NCBI GenBank assembly: GCA_945877125.1
Contig: CAMCQT010000039.1
Location: forward strand, 1 to 36,563
DNA from: Candidatus Brevifilum fermentans
GTDB lineage: Bacteria; Chloroflexota; Anaerolineae; Anaerolineales; Villigracilaceae
DNA length: 36,563 nt
Direction: 5' to 3'
Both the position numbers and the translations under genes were made by a program. Below the pieces are notes generated by a model, which was given only the letters and a program-made list of their open reading frames with translations, had not been told where the DNA came from and ran no database searches. Numbering within the stretch: position 1 is the stretch's first letter; the number at the start of each line of letters is the position of its first letter. Below are positions 1 through 8,986 of this stretch, one piece after another.

Positions 1-1031
1 TGAATGAGTATTTCAAAACGCACCGGCGGCAGTTGCGCGATTATCTGTTTGGATATTTTCATGTTGTTGCGAAATGGCTCGCGCCCGTAGCTCCGCTGGC
101 AAATGCTTTCATGCAAATGAATTGGTCGCGGAAGTTGATCGCGCGTGTGACTGGAATTACAGAGCACAGACCTTTCCCCGTATTTGCCACCCGTAAATTA
201 CTCAATCGTAGGTCACGCTTGCAGCGTGACAACGCCCACGAAAAAAAAGTCATCTTTTTATCGGATGTATTTTCGCGCTATCTCGAACCCGAAGTGGAGC
301 AAGCCGCCTTTGACATTTTACACGCGGCAGGTTATGACGTGCTGGTTCTGCCAATGATCGGCGCGGGAACGTCGCTGCTTTCGAAGGGCTTTATTGATGC
401 CGCGCGCAAGCATGCCGAAAAAGTTTTAGATGAGATAAATGCCCTCGACCCAGAATCAGCTTTGAGCGTGGTTGGATGCGAGCCGCCCGAGGTGTATTGT
501 CTCAAGCATGAATATGTCGCGTTAATGCCGGAACGCCGCGCCGAAATCGAATCGATCAAAAAACGAACCTGGGTTTTGGACGAATTTATCTTGCGCGTAG
601 CCGCTCTGGAGTCAGATAGCTTGCTGTTCGATGTGTTGGCAAAAAATCAGGAGCAAGCTCCGGCGCTTCGAAAGAAGATCACGTTTCACCCGCATTGCCA
701 CCAGCGCGCCGAGGGACTCGCTGACGATGGCTTGCCGACCGGCACCGCAGCCACAGTGGAGATGCTGCGCGCCTTCGGCTTTGACGTGGATGTGATCGAC
801 TCTGGTTGCTGCGGCATGGCGGGTACGTTTGGCTATGATGCGGAACATTACGAGCTATCGATGCAGGTGGGGGAGTTGAAGCTGCTGCCACAGATCAGGG
901 AATTGAAAATTGGGAATGGGGAATTGGCATCTTCGGGTTCGGCTTGCAGGTTGCAGATCAAGCAGGGCGCGGGTGTGGATGCGGCGCATCCGCTGGTGAT
1001 GGTGGCGGGGTGCTTGAATTCGAAAAATTAA
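1..1031 (+). CDS. FAD/Fe-S oxidoreductase (GlcD/GlcF or D-lactate dehydrogenase type), C-terminal part
   Basis: The reading frame is open from the left edge (first in-frame codon at position 3) to a TAA at 1029-1031, so only the C-terminal part of a larger protein is present. Visible motifs are those of the cysteine-rich CCG domain of GlcF/HdrB-type electron carriers: CEPPEVYC near base 480, HPHCH near 690 and SGCCGMAGTFG near 800. In the family such proteins oxidise 2-hydroxy acids such as D-lactate or glycolate, passing electrons from FAD through Fe-S clusters. The FAD domain would lie outside the window. Two stretches look like repeat insertions kept in frame: a palindrome at 212-230 and a GGAATTGG-rich run at about 897-927. 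The exact substrate cannot be told. Confidence 0.8.
   Translation, partial: NEYFKTHRRQLRDYLFGYFHVVAKWLAPVAPLANAFMQMNWSRKLIARVTGITEHRPFPVFATRKLLNRRSRLQRDNAHEKKVIFLSDVFSRYLEPEVEQAAFDILHAAGYDVLVLPMIGAGTSLLSKGFIDAARKHAEKVLDEINALDPESALSVVGCEPPEVYCLKHEYVALMPERRAEIESIKKRTWVLDEFILRVAALESDSLLFDVLAKNQEQAPALRKKITFHPHCHQRAEGLADDGLPTGTAATVEMLRAFGFDVDVIDSGCCGMAGTFGYDAEHYELSMQVGELKLLPQIRELKIGNGELASSGSACRLQIKQGAGVDAAHPLVMVAGCLNSKN
212..230. repeat. Short palindrome inserted in frame in the oxidoreductase
   Basis: Perfect arms GTCACGC (212-218) and GCGTGAC (224-230) flank a 5-base loop. It is translated as part of a basic stretch (LQRDN) between two conserved parts of the protein. Similar short palindromes, with other sequences, occur at 24060-24075 and 31843-31861. 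Confidence 0.6.
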
Positions 1032-1034
1032 GTA

Positions 1035-1120
1035 ACTGATGTTACGCACCCTCATCCCCAACCCTTCCCCCGAAGGGGAAGGGAGTCCCCTCTCCCGTTG
1101 GGAGAGGGCTAGGGTGAGGG
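1035..1120. repeat. MITE-like repeat F, copy 1 (one end missing)
   Basis: It begins with TAACTGATGTTACGCACC and continues as two nested C-rich/G-rich inverted repeats (CCCTCATCCCC against GGGTGAGGG, and CTTCCCC against GGGGAAGGG). It closely matches the element at 27661-27790, whose right end carries the inverse of this terminal sequence. Here the right terminal repeat is absent. It lies between two convergent genes and could also act as a transcription stop. Confidence 0.75.
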
Positions 1121-1154
1121 AAAATTCAAATTTTTGAGCACCCGCCTTGTTCTA

Positions 1155-1930
1155 TTATTTCATCCAGCTTTTTAGTATTTCCCGCACCGAGCGTCTCATT
1201 TCCACCGAGAAGTCTGCACTGAATTTTCGCAAATAGATGGCTTGACCAACATTGTTGATCCCTTCCATAGACTTGCCTTTGGGCAACTGACTTTGACGTT
1301 CGGCAAACATTTCGTCAAATTCGTGCCTGCCAAGCTGACGGTATTGGTTCTCAAAGACGATGAACTTTTTATCAAAGCGCGTGGAGTATTCCCGTTGTTT
1401 TTGCTGTTGGGTCGGATAGCCAAAGACAACCATGCCAATTGGAAAGACGTACTGCGGCAAATGAAGCAATTCCTTGTGCGTCTCATATTGCTCCATAATA
1501 TCGCCGATGTAACACGAACCCAGCCCAAATGACTCAGCGGCGATGACTGCGTTCTGGGCGGCGATCAATGCGTCGCTACAGGCGAGGAAGAGGTCAGCTT
1601 CCTCTGGCTTTTGCGTGGATGTCTTTTGCTGTGCGCAGATTTCCTCCACGCCTGAGGCGATGAAATAATCGTACCAACGCTGGTAATCGGCGAGGAACAC
1701 CCAAACCATCGGCGCCCGTGCAATAAACGGCTGGTTATCACAGCTGACCGCCAGGCGATCTTTGATCTTTTGGTCTGTCACATCCACGATGGAGTAAAGC
1801 ATCAAATTCCCTGCAGTGGGCGCGCGCAATGTAGCTTTTAGAATCTCAGCCCGCACTTCGGCGCTGATCGCTTTTCTTCATACGCCCGCACTGACCTGCG
1901 CTTCAACAACACATCCATGACCTGATTCAT
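1155..1930 (-). pseudogene. Nitroreductase-family protein, N-terminal frameshift
   Basis: The protein is a flavin-dependent nitroreductase, a family that reduces nitro compounds, quinones or flavins with NAD(P)H. The long frame (1155-1856) begins at a GTG and carries RAPTAGNLMLYSIVDV, GLGSCYIGDIMEQ and VVFGYPTQQQK, typical of the family. The normal family N-terminus is present just upstream but in another frame: ATG at 1930 with a GGAG ribosome site gives MNQVMDVLLKRRSVRAYEEK, ending at 1871. The frames would join if one base were restored near 1869-1870. The gene is therefore either a recent pseudogene or carries a one-base sequence error. Without the first 20 residues the RRSVR phosphate-binding segment for FMN is lost, so the GTG form alone is unlikely to be functional. 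Confidence 0.75.
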
Positions 1931-2105
1931 ATTCCGCTCCATTTTTATTTGAATTTACTTTTATTTTACAACTGATCCTTCTGGCTGTCGTGGAACTGGG
2001 TTTCGTCTTTGGTTACTAAAAATCCCCGTGTTGTGGCGGCTTGTGGCAATATCTTTGGATGGATGCTAAAATGCATCAACAGGTAAATACATTCAGGAGC
2101 ATAAA

Positions 2106-2787
2106 ATGACCGACGAAACAAAACAGAATGAATATTTGTACAAGATGTCCGGGACTTGCCGAGGTGCAGAAGAATGTAAATGCGCTGTACCGCCTTGAGG
2201 AATTGGAGGGTTATATTGGCAGAAAAGATTCTCCGATCGAATATATTCAGGCGGCGCTGATGCCCCTGGTTGTACAGGTGAACGACTTTCAGGATTATGC
2301 TGAGACGGTGACCAATCGCATGGAATTGGATTTGCAGGAAATGGACATCTACGCCATGTTGGACGGTGTAATGAGCATTGCCGACCAGTTGGTGGAAGAT
2401 AAGTCTGGTGTCACCGTTGAAGAAGAGATTGCCGAAAATTTACCATCCATCGATGCGGACGCGACTCGTCTTTCACAAGCCTTGTTGAATTTGATCCACA
2501 ACGCAATCAAATTCACCGATAAGGGACAGATCACCATTCGTATTTCACGTGAGCCGAATAATATTTTGTTTGAAGTCCACGATACGGGAATTGGCATTGC
2601 CGAAGAAAATCAGGAGTTGATCTTCGAGCCGTTTGAAACCATCCTCGAGGATAAAAAGGATCCACGTCTTGGTTTTGGCATTGGATTAAAGATCGTGGAG
2701 CATATCATTGACTTGCACGACGGCGAGACATGGTTCGAGAGTAAAGCCGGTGTGGGGAGTTCGTTCTTTTTTACGATACCAGTTTAA
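2106..2787 (+). pseudogene. Histidine-kinase-like ATPase (HATPase_c) protein, apparent N-terminal frameshift
   Basis: The main frame (2128-2787, 219 residues) ends in a clear HATPase_c domain: N box NLIHNAIKFTDKG, G1 box DTGIGIAEE, F box FEPFE and G2 box GFGIGLKIVEH. The region before it, where the HisKA dimerisation helix is expected (roughly residues 35-80), has no histidine, so the usual phospho-acceptor seems missing. The best start is ATG 2106 with an AGGAG site 7 bases upstream, giving MTDETKQNEYLYKMS. That frame runs off into a stop, and the long frame takes over around 2148-2156, so one extra base is suspected there. ATG 2128 has no ribosome site. It may be a damaged gene, a base-calling error, or a short non-canonical kinase/anti-sigma-like protein. 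Confidence 0.6.
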
Positions 2788-2800
2788 TGGGAACGAATAA

Positions 2801-2906
2801 TAGACCTCTTGCAAAAGTCCATTTTGCCACAGAGGTCACAGAGAAAAAAAGAGTTTTAAGAGGTTTTCCTCAAAGGTCTCTGTGTACTCTGTGGCTACTT
2901 ATGCAA
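2801..2906. repeat. Repeat H, copy 2, enclosing a CACAGAG-type inverted repeat
   Basis: It starts with TAGACCTCTTGCAAAAGTC, identical to the start of the element at 29795, and ends with ACTTATGCAAG, an imperfect inverse of that start. Inside lies a different payload: GCCACAGAGGTCACAGAGA on the left answered by TCTCTGTGTACTCTGTGGC on the right. Same ends with different interiors suggest a MITE-like unit or a preferred insertion target. Confidence 0.65.
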
Positions 2907-2960
2907 GACGACAAATATAAAAGTCCCCGCCAGTTGACGGGGACTTTTATATTTGTCGTC
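2907..2960. terminator. Perfect 23-bp-stem palindrome, probable bidirectional terminator
   Basis: Bases 2907-2929 and 2938-2960 are exact inverse complements around an 8-base loop (CCAGTTGA). The stem carries AAAAGTCCCCG / CGGGGACTTTT, so T-rich runs follow the GC core on both strands. It sits between the convergent ends of the HATPase gene and the gene at 2973-3473. Confidence 0.8.
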
Positions 2961-2972
2961 TACTTCTTGTGC

Positions 2973-3473
2973 TTATTCAACAAAAAGACTGTTGCTTAAC
3001 CATAATGCAGCCAAAAGATAATGATCTGATTCGGGTTTTGTTTTTTGTGCGGCGAGCTCAGTTGCCAATTTGTCGAACTCCGGAGTGTCTTCACCCTGGA
3101 CAAAGCCTTGACGCGCTTCGTGCCAGTCCCATTTTTCAGGTATGAGAATGTTTGCTTCCCGCGCCGCGTTTGCGAGAGACTCAATGATCTCATGTTGTTT
3201 TTCAGCCCACAAACAGATGATGGCTGTGGCGAGTTGATCGTTGATTTTGAATTCTTTAATAGCCTGCATTTTTGCCATGTGCGGCGGAATACTTTGGAAT
3301 GACCGAAATCCATTCATGTGGATCGTCTTCTTGAAAATATCCAATGCAAATTTATTTAATTCTGCAGAAGCCTTTGGGTAGTAACTTAGCGCATCCGCAA
3401 CGACCAGTTGACGATACCCGTCATCCATCATTTCATTGACTGCAACCCATTGAAGTACATTTGTTTCTGTCAT
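2973..3473 (-). CDS. Hypothetical protein, 166 aa
   Basis: I do not recognise this family. The frame has an ATG at 3473 preceded by AGGAG at good spacing, and ends next to a strong terminator. The product is soluble-looking, mostly helical and acidic, with several tryptophans (for example EKWDWHEARQGF) and no signal peptide or membrane segment. The codon use and ribosome site support a real gene. It is transcribed in the same direction as the helicase upstream (78-bp gap) and may share its transcript. No function can be inferred. Confidence 0.7.
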   Translation of the reverse strand: MTETNVLQWVAVNEMMDDGYRQLVVADALSYYPKASAELNKFALDIFKKTIHMNGFRSFQSIPPHMAKMQAIKEFKINDQLATAIICLWAEKQHEIIESLANAAREANILIPEKWDWHEARQGFVQGEDTPEFDKLATELAAQKTKPESDHYLLAALWLSNSLFVE

Positions 3474-3551
3474 ATATTTCTCCTTTTACATTTCATATAA
3501 TTTTTTTCGTTCTTTCATCAATTGCGGATTCAATTTTGAGGGAGGAAAGAC

Positions 3552-5462
3552 TCATTCCTCCCAAACCGAATGATAGGCTCCAATGGATTCAAAATATTGC
3601 ACCATGCGCTGATAAAACCCGTGACTTGTGATCGTGGCGCTGTCGCCTATGACAATCAACTTGCGGCGGGCGCGGGTGAGAGCCACGTTCATGCGGCGTG
3701 TATCTGCCAGAAAGCCGACTTCGCCTTCGCGATTCGAGCGGACTAGGCTGACGATGACGGCTTCTTTTTCGCGGCCTTGAAACCCGTCCACGCTGTCTAT
3801 TTCAATTTCAGATTCGCCCAGCATTTCACGCAGCAAGCGGACTTGCGCTGAGTAGGGGCTGATGACGGCGATCATGTTTGGAGATACTCCAGACTCAATT
3901 AATGCGTTCACTTTTTTGATGACCAGTTCCGCTTCGAGTGGATTGAAGCGGCTATCTCCATTGGGTTCCTGTTCTTCGTCGTAACTTGCGCCTGCGGTGT
4001 CGATGAAGTCTACGGGGCAAGCTGTCAGCGGGGAAAATGTCACAGTAGGCAGATCCGCTAGCAGGGCGGCGCGGACCGATTCATCAGCTTGCAAACTGTT
4101 CTCGTAGAAGACATCCGAAGAAAAAGTCATGATGTCCGAGTGCATCCGATATTGAACGTTGAGACGGCGCGAGATGCTTGTGCCGATGGTTGAAAGCAGG
4201 CGCTCCATCAGGCTGATGTCAAAACCCTCTTTGGCGGCTTCGGTTGAAATGACGGTCGGCGGCAGTTGAAAGTGATCGCCTGCCAGCACGAGCCGGTTTG
4301 CATATTGAAGCGGAATCCACGCGGCAGGTTCGGTGCTCTGGCTGGCTTCGTCCATGACGCACCAATCAAAAATGCGCCCGTTCAAAATTTCAGCATCCAA
4401 CCCAGTGGACGTGGCGCACACGATGCGCGCCGAATTCAATACGCGTTCCACCACGCCTTCTTCGATCTTGCGTGCCTCGCGCAGCATGTCTTTGGCTTCC
4501 TGACGAATTGCCTCGCGTGCGCCGGGTTCAGGTTTTGCGCGCGTGTATTTAAAAGACGAGTTTTTCAAGGCGTGCGCGTCGCGCGTGAGTTTGCGCGCAA
4601 TTTTGAAATCGGGATGTTTCTCGACCAACAGATCGAGCGTGTGTTCGCGCAGCTCTGGCGACACGCGCGCGGGATGCCCAAGGCGGATGACGTTCTCGCC
4701 CGCGTCGAGCAGGCGCTCAAGCATGTTATCCACGGCCAGGTTGCTGGCCGCCACCGCCAACACGCTTTGCCCGCTGCCTGTGATTTGGCGCATCAACTCA
4801 ACCAGCGTGGTGGTTTTTCCCGTGCCGGGCGGCCCATGGATAATGGCAACATCATCGGCGCTCAACGCGAACGCAACGGCCTGATTTTGTGAATCATTTA
4901 AGTTTTGATTTAATGCCTGATGGGTTTCAACTTTTTCAAATAAAGCAGGTTGCTTCGCGAGCAGTACATCTCTCAGCATGGCCAGACGAGATGATTTCGC
5001 ATCGCGTGCCTTGTCCATTGCTTGACGTTGACGCTGGCGGCCTGTCTCGTCTGTTGAACGGTCCAGCCTAAACGTTGAGCTGGATGCGTCTGCCTCTGGC
5101 CATTGATTGAACGCCACCTGAATGCTGTCCCGCTGCGCGCGGCTGACAATTCCGCGCCAGCCTTCTGAATCAGCGTTGCCTTCCTCCGAAAGAATCACAG
5201 GACTACCCGTCCGCAGGCGGTTCCACGGCAGGGATAAATTTTGGTTACGCTTGCCGAAGGTCAGCAGGACGCGCCCGCCCAGCCCTGCATCTTCGTCACG
5301 AATCACGAGATGGATCAGGCTGTTCCCCAGGGCTTCCGCTTCGGCTGGTGTGCGCCGCTCAAACTCGCGCAAAGTCTCGAGTTTTTCGGCTTCCGCTTCC
5401 ATATCCAGCAGACGAGCCAGGCGCGCAAAGTGTTCTTCGGGTCGTGGGTTGATCGCAGGCAT
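3552..5462 (-). CDS. Superfamily 1 DNA/RNA helicase, IGHMBP2/Upf1 type
   Basis: This 636-residue protein has the complete SF1B helicase set: Walker A GPPGTGKTT at 210-218, Walker B DEAS at 371-374, motif III GDHFQLPP at 395-402, YRMH at 438-441, motif V VDGFQGRE at 558-565 and motif VI NVALTRARR at 592-600. The first 200 residues resemble the beta-barrel/stalk of IGHMBP2-like helicases. The family unwinds DNA or RNA 5'-3' with ATP; bacterial members have no settled role. No Shine-Dalgarno is seen before ATG 5462, so the exact start is less sure than the gene. It is separated from carB by 226 bp of repeat-derived sequence and is probably a separate transcription unit. Confidence 0.9.
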   Translation of the reverse strand: MPAINPRPEEHFARLARLLDMEAEAEKLETLREFERRTPAEAEALGNSLIHLVIRDEDAGLGGRVLLTFGKRNQNLSLPWNRLRTGSPVILSEEGNADSEGWRGIVSRAQRDSIQVAFNQWPEADASSSTFRLDRSTDETGRQRQRQAMDKARDAKSSRLAMLRDVLLAKQPALFEKVETHQALNQNLNDSQNQAVAFALSADDVAIIHGPPGTGKTTTLVELMRQITGSGQSVLAVAASNLAVDNMLERLLDAGENVIRLGHPARVSPELREHTLDLLVEKHPDFKIARKLTRDAHALKNSSFKYTRAKPEPGAREAIRQEAKDMLREARKIEEGVVERVLNSARIVCATSTGLDAEILNGRIFDWCVMDEASQSTEPAAWIPLQYANRLVLAGDHFQLPPTVISTEAAKEGFDISLMERLLSTIGTSISRRLNVQYRMHSDIMTFSSDVFYENSLQADESVRAALLADLPTVTFSPLTACPVDFIDTAGASYDEEQEPNGDSRFNPLEAELVIKKVNALIESGVSPNMIAVISPYSAQVRLLREMLGESEIEIDSVDGFQGREKEAVIVSLVRSNREGEVGFLADTRRMNVALTRARRKLIVIGDSATITSHGFYQRMVQYFESIGAYHSVWEE

Positions 5463-5496
5463 GAGGAAGTCATTTTAACATTCTTTCTCATGAATA

Positions 5497-5570
5497 ATGT
5501 CGTTGCGTGGAAGGCATTTGTTATTTCCCACAAAGCAACCTCATGAAAATTATGGGATTGCTTCGTCGGC
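5497..5570. repeat. Decayed copy of hairpin repeat E
   Basis: It retains ATGTCGTTGCG at the left and GGGATTGCTTCGTCGG at the right, shared with the better-kept copies at 20434-20519 and 27801-27899, with a degraded middle. It occupies most of the gap between the helicase and carB. Confidence 0.55.
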
Positions 5571-5662
5571 AAAAAGTGGATACTCCTCTCAATGATAGGT
5601 TGATTTTATGAGGTAAACCAACAGTATCTTTTGAATAACCATGCGAGGAAATTAGCTAGTAA

Positions 5663-5676
5663 AAGGGTTCGCCCTT
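5663..5676 (-). terminator. Weak hairpin downstream of carB
   Basis: On the minus strand AAGGG-CGAA-CCCTT is followed by a short T run, 13 bases past the carB stop. The stem is only 5 bp, so termination here is uncertain. Confidence 0.3.
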
Positions 5677-5688
5677 CTTCAATCTTAC

Positions 5689-8600
5689 TTACAAATGTGT
5701 TGTAGATAAATAATGCTCCTGTAAACTACGATAGCTCAATTCTTTCTTTCGCAGCGCCTGAATGGCCGACACTGCCGCTGTACCTGCGGATAGTGTGGTC
5801 AGCAGCGGTACATTCATCGCAATTGCCGCCGCGCGGATTTTTACTCCGTCTGAATGAGCGTGTGTGCCAAGCGGCGTGTTGAGAATTAATTGCACCCTGC
5901 CGCTTTTGATCAAATCCACAATCGTGTTTGAGCCTTCAACAATTTTATGAATTGATTCAACGGGCAAGCCGACTTTGCTGAAAAATTCCGCGGTGCCTGG
6001 CGTGGCATACAATTTAAATCCCATGCGATGCAGATCGCGTGCCACTTTTAATCCCGCGCTTTTATCGTAATCATTGACGCTGATTAATGCCGCGCCGCTT
6101 TGAGGCAAGCCAATGCCCGTGGCGATTTGCGATTTGGCAAAGGCGTGGCCGAAGTGCGAAGCATGTCCCATCACCTCGCCCGTCGAGTGCATTTCGGGTC
6201 CGAGCAAAATGCTGGAACCCGGCAACTTTTTGAAAGGCAGCACTGCTTCTTTAACAAAAAAACCATCCACGCGCGGCTCTTCAAGTACGCCCAATTCCTT
6301 CAATGTTTTTCCTGCCATCACCTGTGCGGCAACGTACGCCAGATTTAATCCAGTGGCTTTGCTGGCGTATGGCACAGTCCGCGAAGCCCGCGGATTAACT
6401 TCCAGCACGCAGACCACTTCATCTTTCAACGCAAATTGCACATTCATCAATCCGCGCACGCCGAGTGCGAGTCCCAATTGCTCGGTGTACTCGCGCATGA
6501 TTCCCAAATGATACGCGCTGACTTTATACGGTGGCAGAACACAAGCCGCGTCGCCCGAATGCACGCCTGCTTCTTCGATATGCTGCATGATCGCCCCGAT
6601 CACAACTCGCTCGCCATCGCATAATGCGTCCACATCAATTTCGAAAGCGTCTTCCATAAATTTATCGATCAAGATCGGCTGACCCGGCGCAGCTTCGATT
6701 GCATTTTGGATGAACTCCGCCAGCCGACTTTCTTCTTCGACGAGAGCCATTGCCCGCCCGCCCAACACAAAGGACGGACGCACGAGAACAGGATACCCGA
6801 TAGCTGTTGCGGCTACCTGAGCCTCTTCCAGCGAACGGGCGATTCCATTTTCCGGCTGGGGGATATCCAACTTGTGAAGCAGTTTTGCAAATTCTTCGCG
6901 GTCTTCTGATAACTGAATGGCGTGCGGTGATGTGCCTAAAATTTTGACGCCCGCTGCTTCAAGCCCCGCCGCCAAGTTGAGCGGAGTCTGCCCGCCGAAT
7001 TGCACGATGACGCCGACAGGTTTTTCAAGGTCAATCACGTTGAGGACGTGTTCCAAAGTCAGTGGCTCGAAATACAAACGGTCTGCGGTGTCGTAATCTG
7101 TTGAGACGGTTTCGGGATTGCAGTTGTACATGATGGTTTCATAGCCCATCTTCGACAATGCAAAAGCCGCCTGGCAACAGCAGTAATCAAACTCAATTCC
7201 CTGCCCAATGCGGTTGGGTCCGCCGCCGAGGATTAAGATTTTCTGTTTATCCGTCGGGCGCGACTCGTCTTCCATTTCGTAGGCGCTGTATAAATATGGA
7301 GTCTGTGATTCAAATTCTGCGGCGCAGGTGTCCACACGCTGGAAGGTGGGGAGGATGTTGAGTTGCTTGCGCAACTCTCTAAAGGATGAATGATGAGGGA
7401 TGAAGGATGAAGGCAAAATACGAGCGAGGTGTGTGTCTGCGAATCCCATTTGTTTGGCAACACGAAGAGCAGGCTTGAGTTCGGCTTCGGTTTTGCAATC
7501 TCTAATTACTAATTCCCAATTACTAATCTCCTTCATCTGTGCGAGAAACCATAAATCATACCCACAAGCTTGGGCGATTTCTTCCAGCGCCACCCTCTGC
7601 TGAATGGCGCGATACACGCGGAACAATCTATCGGCGGTGGGGACTTTCAGCGTGGACAATGTTTCGGGTTCAGTGACCAACTCACGGGTTGGACCAGAAC
7701 CGTCGAGTGCATCCACGCCAATTTCGAGGGACTGAATCGCCTTGTTCAAGGCTTCGGGAAATGTCCGCCCGAGCGCCATCACCTCGCCGACAGATTTCAT
7801 CTGCGGTCCGAGAGTGGGGTCAACGCCTGGGAATTTTTCAAACGCCCAGCGCGGAATTTTGACCACGACATAATCGAGCGACGGCTCAAAAGCGGCTTTG
7901 GTTTGTTTCGTGATGTCGTTGGTGATTTCGTCTAGCGTGTAGCCAACAGCAACCAGCGCAGCGAGTTTGGCGATGGGAAAGCCCGTAGCCTTCGACGCCA
8001 GTGCCGACGAACGACTGACGCGCGGATTCATTTCGATTACCACGACGCGACCCGTTTTGGGATCAACGCCGAACTGCACATTCGAGCCGCCTGTTTCCAC
8101 ACCGACGGCGGTCAACACGCGATGAGCAAGGTCGCGCAGATTTTGATACTCGCGATCAGTGAGCGTTTGTGCGGGTGCAACGGTAATACTGTCGCCCGTG
8201 TGAACGCCCATCGGGTCGAGATTTTCGATGGAGCAGACCACGACAAAATTATCGGCTTTGTCGCGCATCACTTCGAGTTCGTACTCCTTCCAACCGAGCA
8301 CGGATTCTTCGAGCCACGCCTGACCAATTGGTGATTCAGAAATGGCACTGCGGACGGATTCTTGAAGTTGATCGGGTTCATAAACCCACGACGCGCCCGT
8401 GCCGCCCATCGCAAACGAAGCGCGGACTAAAACTGGATAGCCCGTTTGCCTAGTGATTTCTTCGGCTTCCACGAGCGAATACGCCGCGCCGCCATGTGGA
8501 ATGGGGATGCCAACCCTTTGCATGGTCTCGCGGAAAAGCAGTCGGTCTTCGGCGGCTTTGATGGCGGAAAGATTTGCGCCGATGAGTTGCACGCCATATT

Positions 8601-8925
8601 TTTCAAGCACGCCGTTTTCGCTGAGCGCCAGCGCGAGATTAAGTCCAGTTTGCCCGCCGACGGTGGGGAGCATGGCGTCGGGTTTTTCCTGCGCGATGAT
8701 GGCTTCGAGAGACTCGACTGTGAGCGGTTCGATGTAGGTCGCATCCGCAATTTCGGGGTCGGTCATAATGGTGGCGGGATTTGAGTTGACCAGCACCACG
8801 CGGTAGCCTTCGGCTTTCAATGCCTTGACTGCCTGCGTGCCAGAGTAATCAAACTCCGCGGCTTGACCGATGACGATGGCTCCAGAGCCAGGGACGAGGA
8901 TGGTGTGGATGTCAGTTCGTTTCAT
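5689..8925 (-). CDS. carB: Carbamoyl-phosphate synthase large subunit
   Basis: CarB makes carbamoyl phosphate from bicarbonate, ATP and ammonia delivered by CarA, feeding pyrimidine and arginine synthesis. The 1078-residue product has the two homologous ATP-grasp halves: the first begins [20 protein letters not shown], the second carries [23 protein letters not shown]-terminal MGS-like allosteric domain follows, with [14 protein letters not shown] and [16 protein letters not shown] chose ATG 8925 because the family consensus starts at MKRTDIHTI; the open frame extends to 9078 but that extension is repeat-derived. Two short repeat insertions lie in frame in the central linker/oligomerisation region (about residues 465-477 and 505-515), without breaking catalytic motifs. 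No clear Shine-Dalgarno is visible; the carA-carB gap is 61 bp and holds a repeat. Confidence 0.95.
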   Translation of the reverse strand: MKRTDIHTILVPGSGAIVIGQAAEFDYSGTQAVKALKAEGYRVVLVNSNPATIMTDPEIADATYIEPLTVESLEAIIAQEKPDAMLPTVGGQTGLNLALALSENGVLEKYGVQLIGANLSAIKAAEDRLLFRETMQRVGIPIPHGGAAYSLVEAEEITRQTGYPVLVRASFAMGGTGASWVYEPDQLQESVRSAISESPIGQAWLEESVLGWKEYELEVMRDKADNFVVVCSIENLDPMGVHTGDSITVAPAQTLTDREYQNLRDLAHRVLTAVGVETGGSNVQFGVDPKTGRVVVIEMNPRVSRSSALASKATGFPIAKLAALVAVGYTLDEITNDITKQTKAAFEPSLDYVVVKIPRWAFEKFPGVDPTLGPQMKSVGEVMALGRTFPEALNKAIQSLEIGVDALDGSGPTRELVTEPETLSTLKVPTADRLFRVYRAIQQRVALEEIAQACGYDLWFLAQMKEISNWELVIRDCKTEAELKPALRVAKQMGFADTHLARILPSSFIPHHSSFRELRKQLNILPTFQRVDTCAAEFESQTPYLYSAYEMEDESRPTDKQKILILGGGPNRIGQGIEFDYCCCQAAFALSKMGYETIMYNCNPETVSTDYDTADRLYFEPLTLEHVLNVIDLEKPVGVIVQFGGQTPLNLAAGLEAAGVKILGTSPHAIQLSEDREEFAKLLHKLDIPQPENGIARSLEEAQVAATAIGYPVLVRPSFVLGGRAMALVEEESRLAEFIQNAIEAAPGQPILIDKFMEDAFEIDVDALCDGERVVIGAIMQHIEEAGVHSGDAACVLPPYKVSAYHLGIMREYTEQLGLALGVRGLMNVQFALKDEVVCVLEVNPRASRTVPYASKATGLNLAYVAAQVMAGKTLKELGVLEEPRVDGFFVKEAVLPFKKLPGSSILLGPEMHSTGEVMGHASHFGHAFAKSQIATGIGLPQSGAALISVNDYDKSAGLKVARDLHRMGFKLYATPGTAEFFSKVGLPVESIHKIVEGSNTIVDLIKSGRVQLILNTPLGTHAHSDGVKIRAAAIAMNVPLLTTLSAGTAAVSAIQALRKKELSYRSLQEHYLSTTHL
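7383..7413. repeat. Repeat D (GGATGAA type), in frame in carB
   Basis: The stretch consists of GGATGAATGATGAGGGATGA and another GGATGAA unit. It is read as [10 protein letters not shown] in the CarB linker. It matches the repeat between carA and carB at 8937-8966. Confidence 0.7.
7497..7532. repeat. Repeat B (AATTACTAATTCCCAATTAC type), in frame in carB
   Basis: It is a run of 8-11 base near-repeats of TAATTACTAATTCCCAATTA, read as [10 protein letters not shown] inside CarB. Related copies lie in purB (11027-11058) and purQ (20255-20292). Confidence 0.7.
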
Positions 8926-8936
8926 AGTGATGGGGA

Positions 8937-8966
8937 AAGGATGAATGATGAAGGATGAAGGCTGAA
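8937..8966. repeat. Repeat D in the carA-carB gap
   Basis: It consists of GGATGAATGATGAAGGATGA plus a partial further unit. It fills the short gap before carB and replaces the place where a ribosome site would be expected. Confidence 0.7.
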
Positions 8967-8986
8967 AGAAAAAAGACAAAAGAAAT

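Noticed and set aside
2787-2999. 70-codon frame after the HATPase gene
   Set aside because: It lies wholly in repeat H and the palindrome and has no ribosome site.
4266-4892. 208-codon frame opposite the helicase
   Set aside because: It is the antisense shadow of a well-supported helicase with all SF1 motifs.
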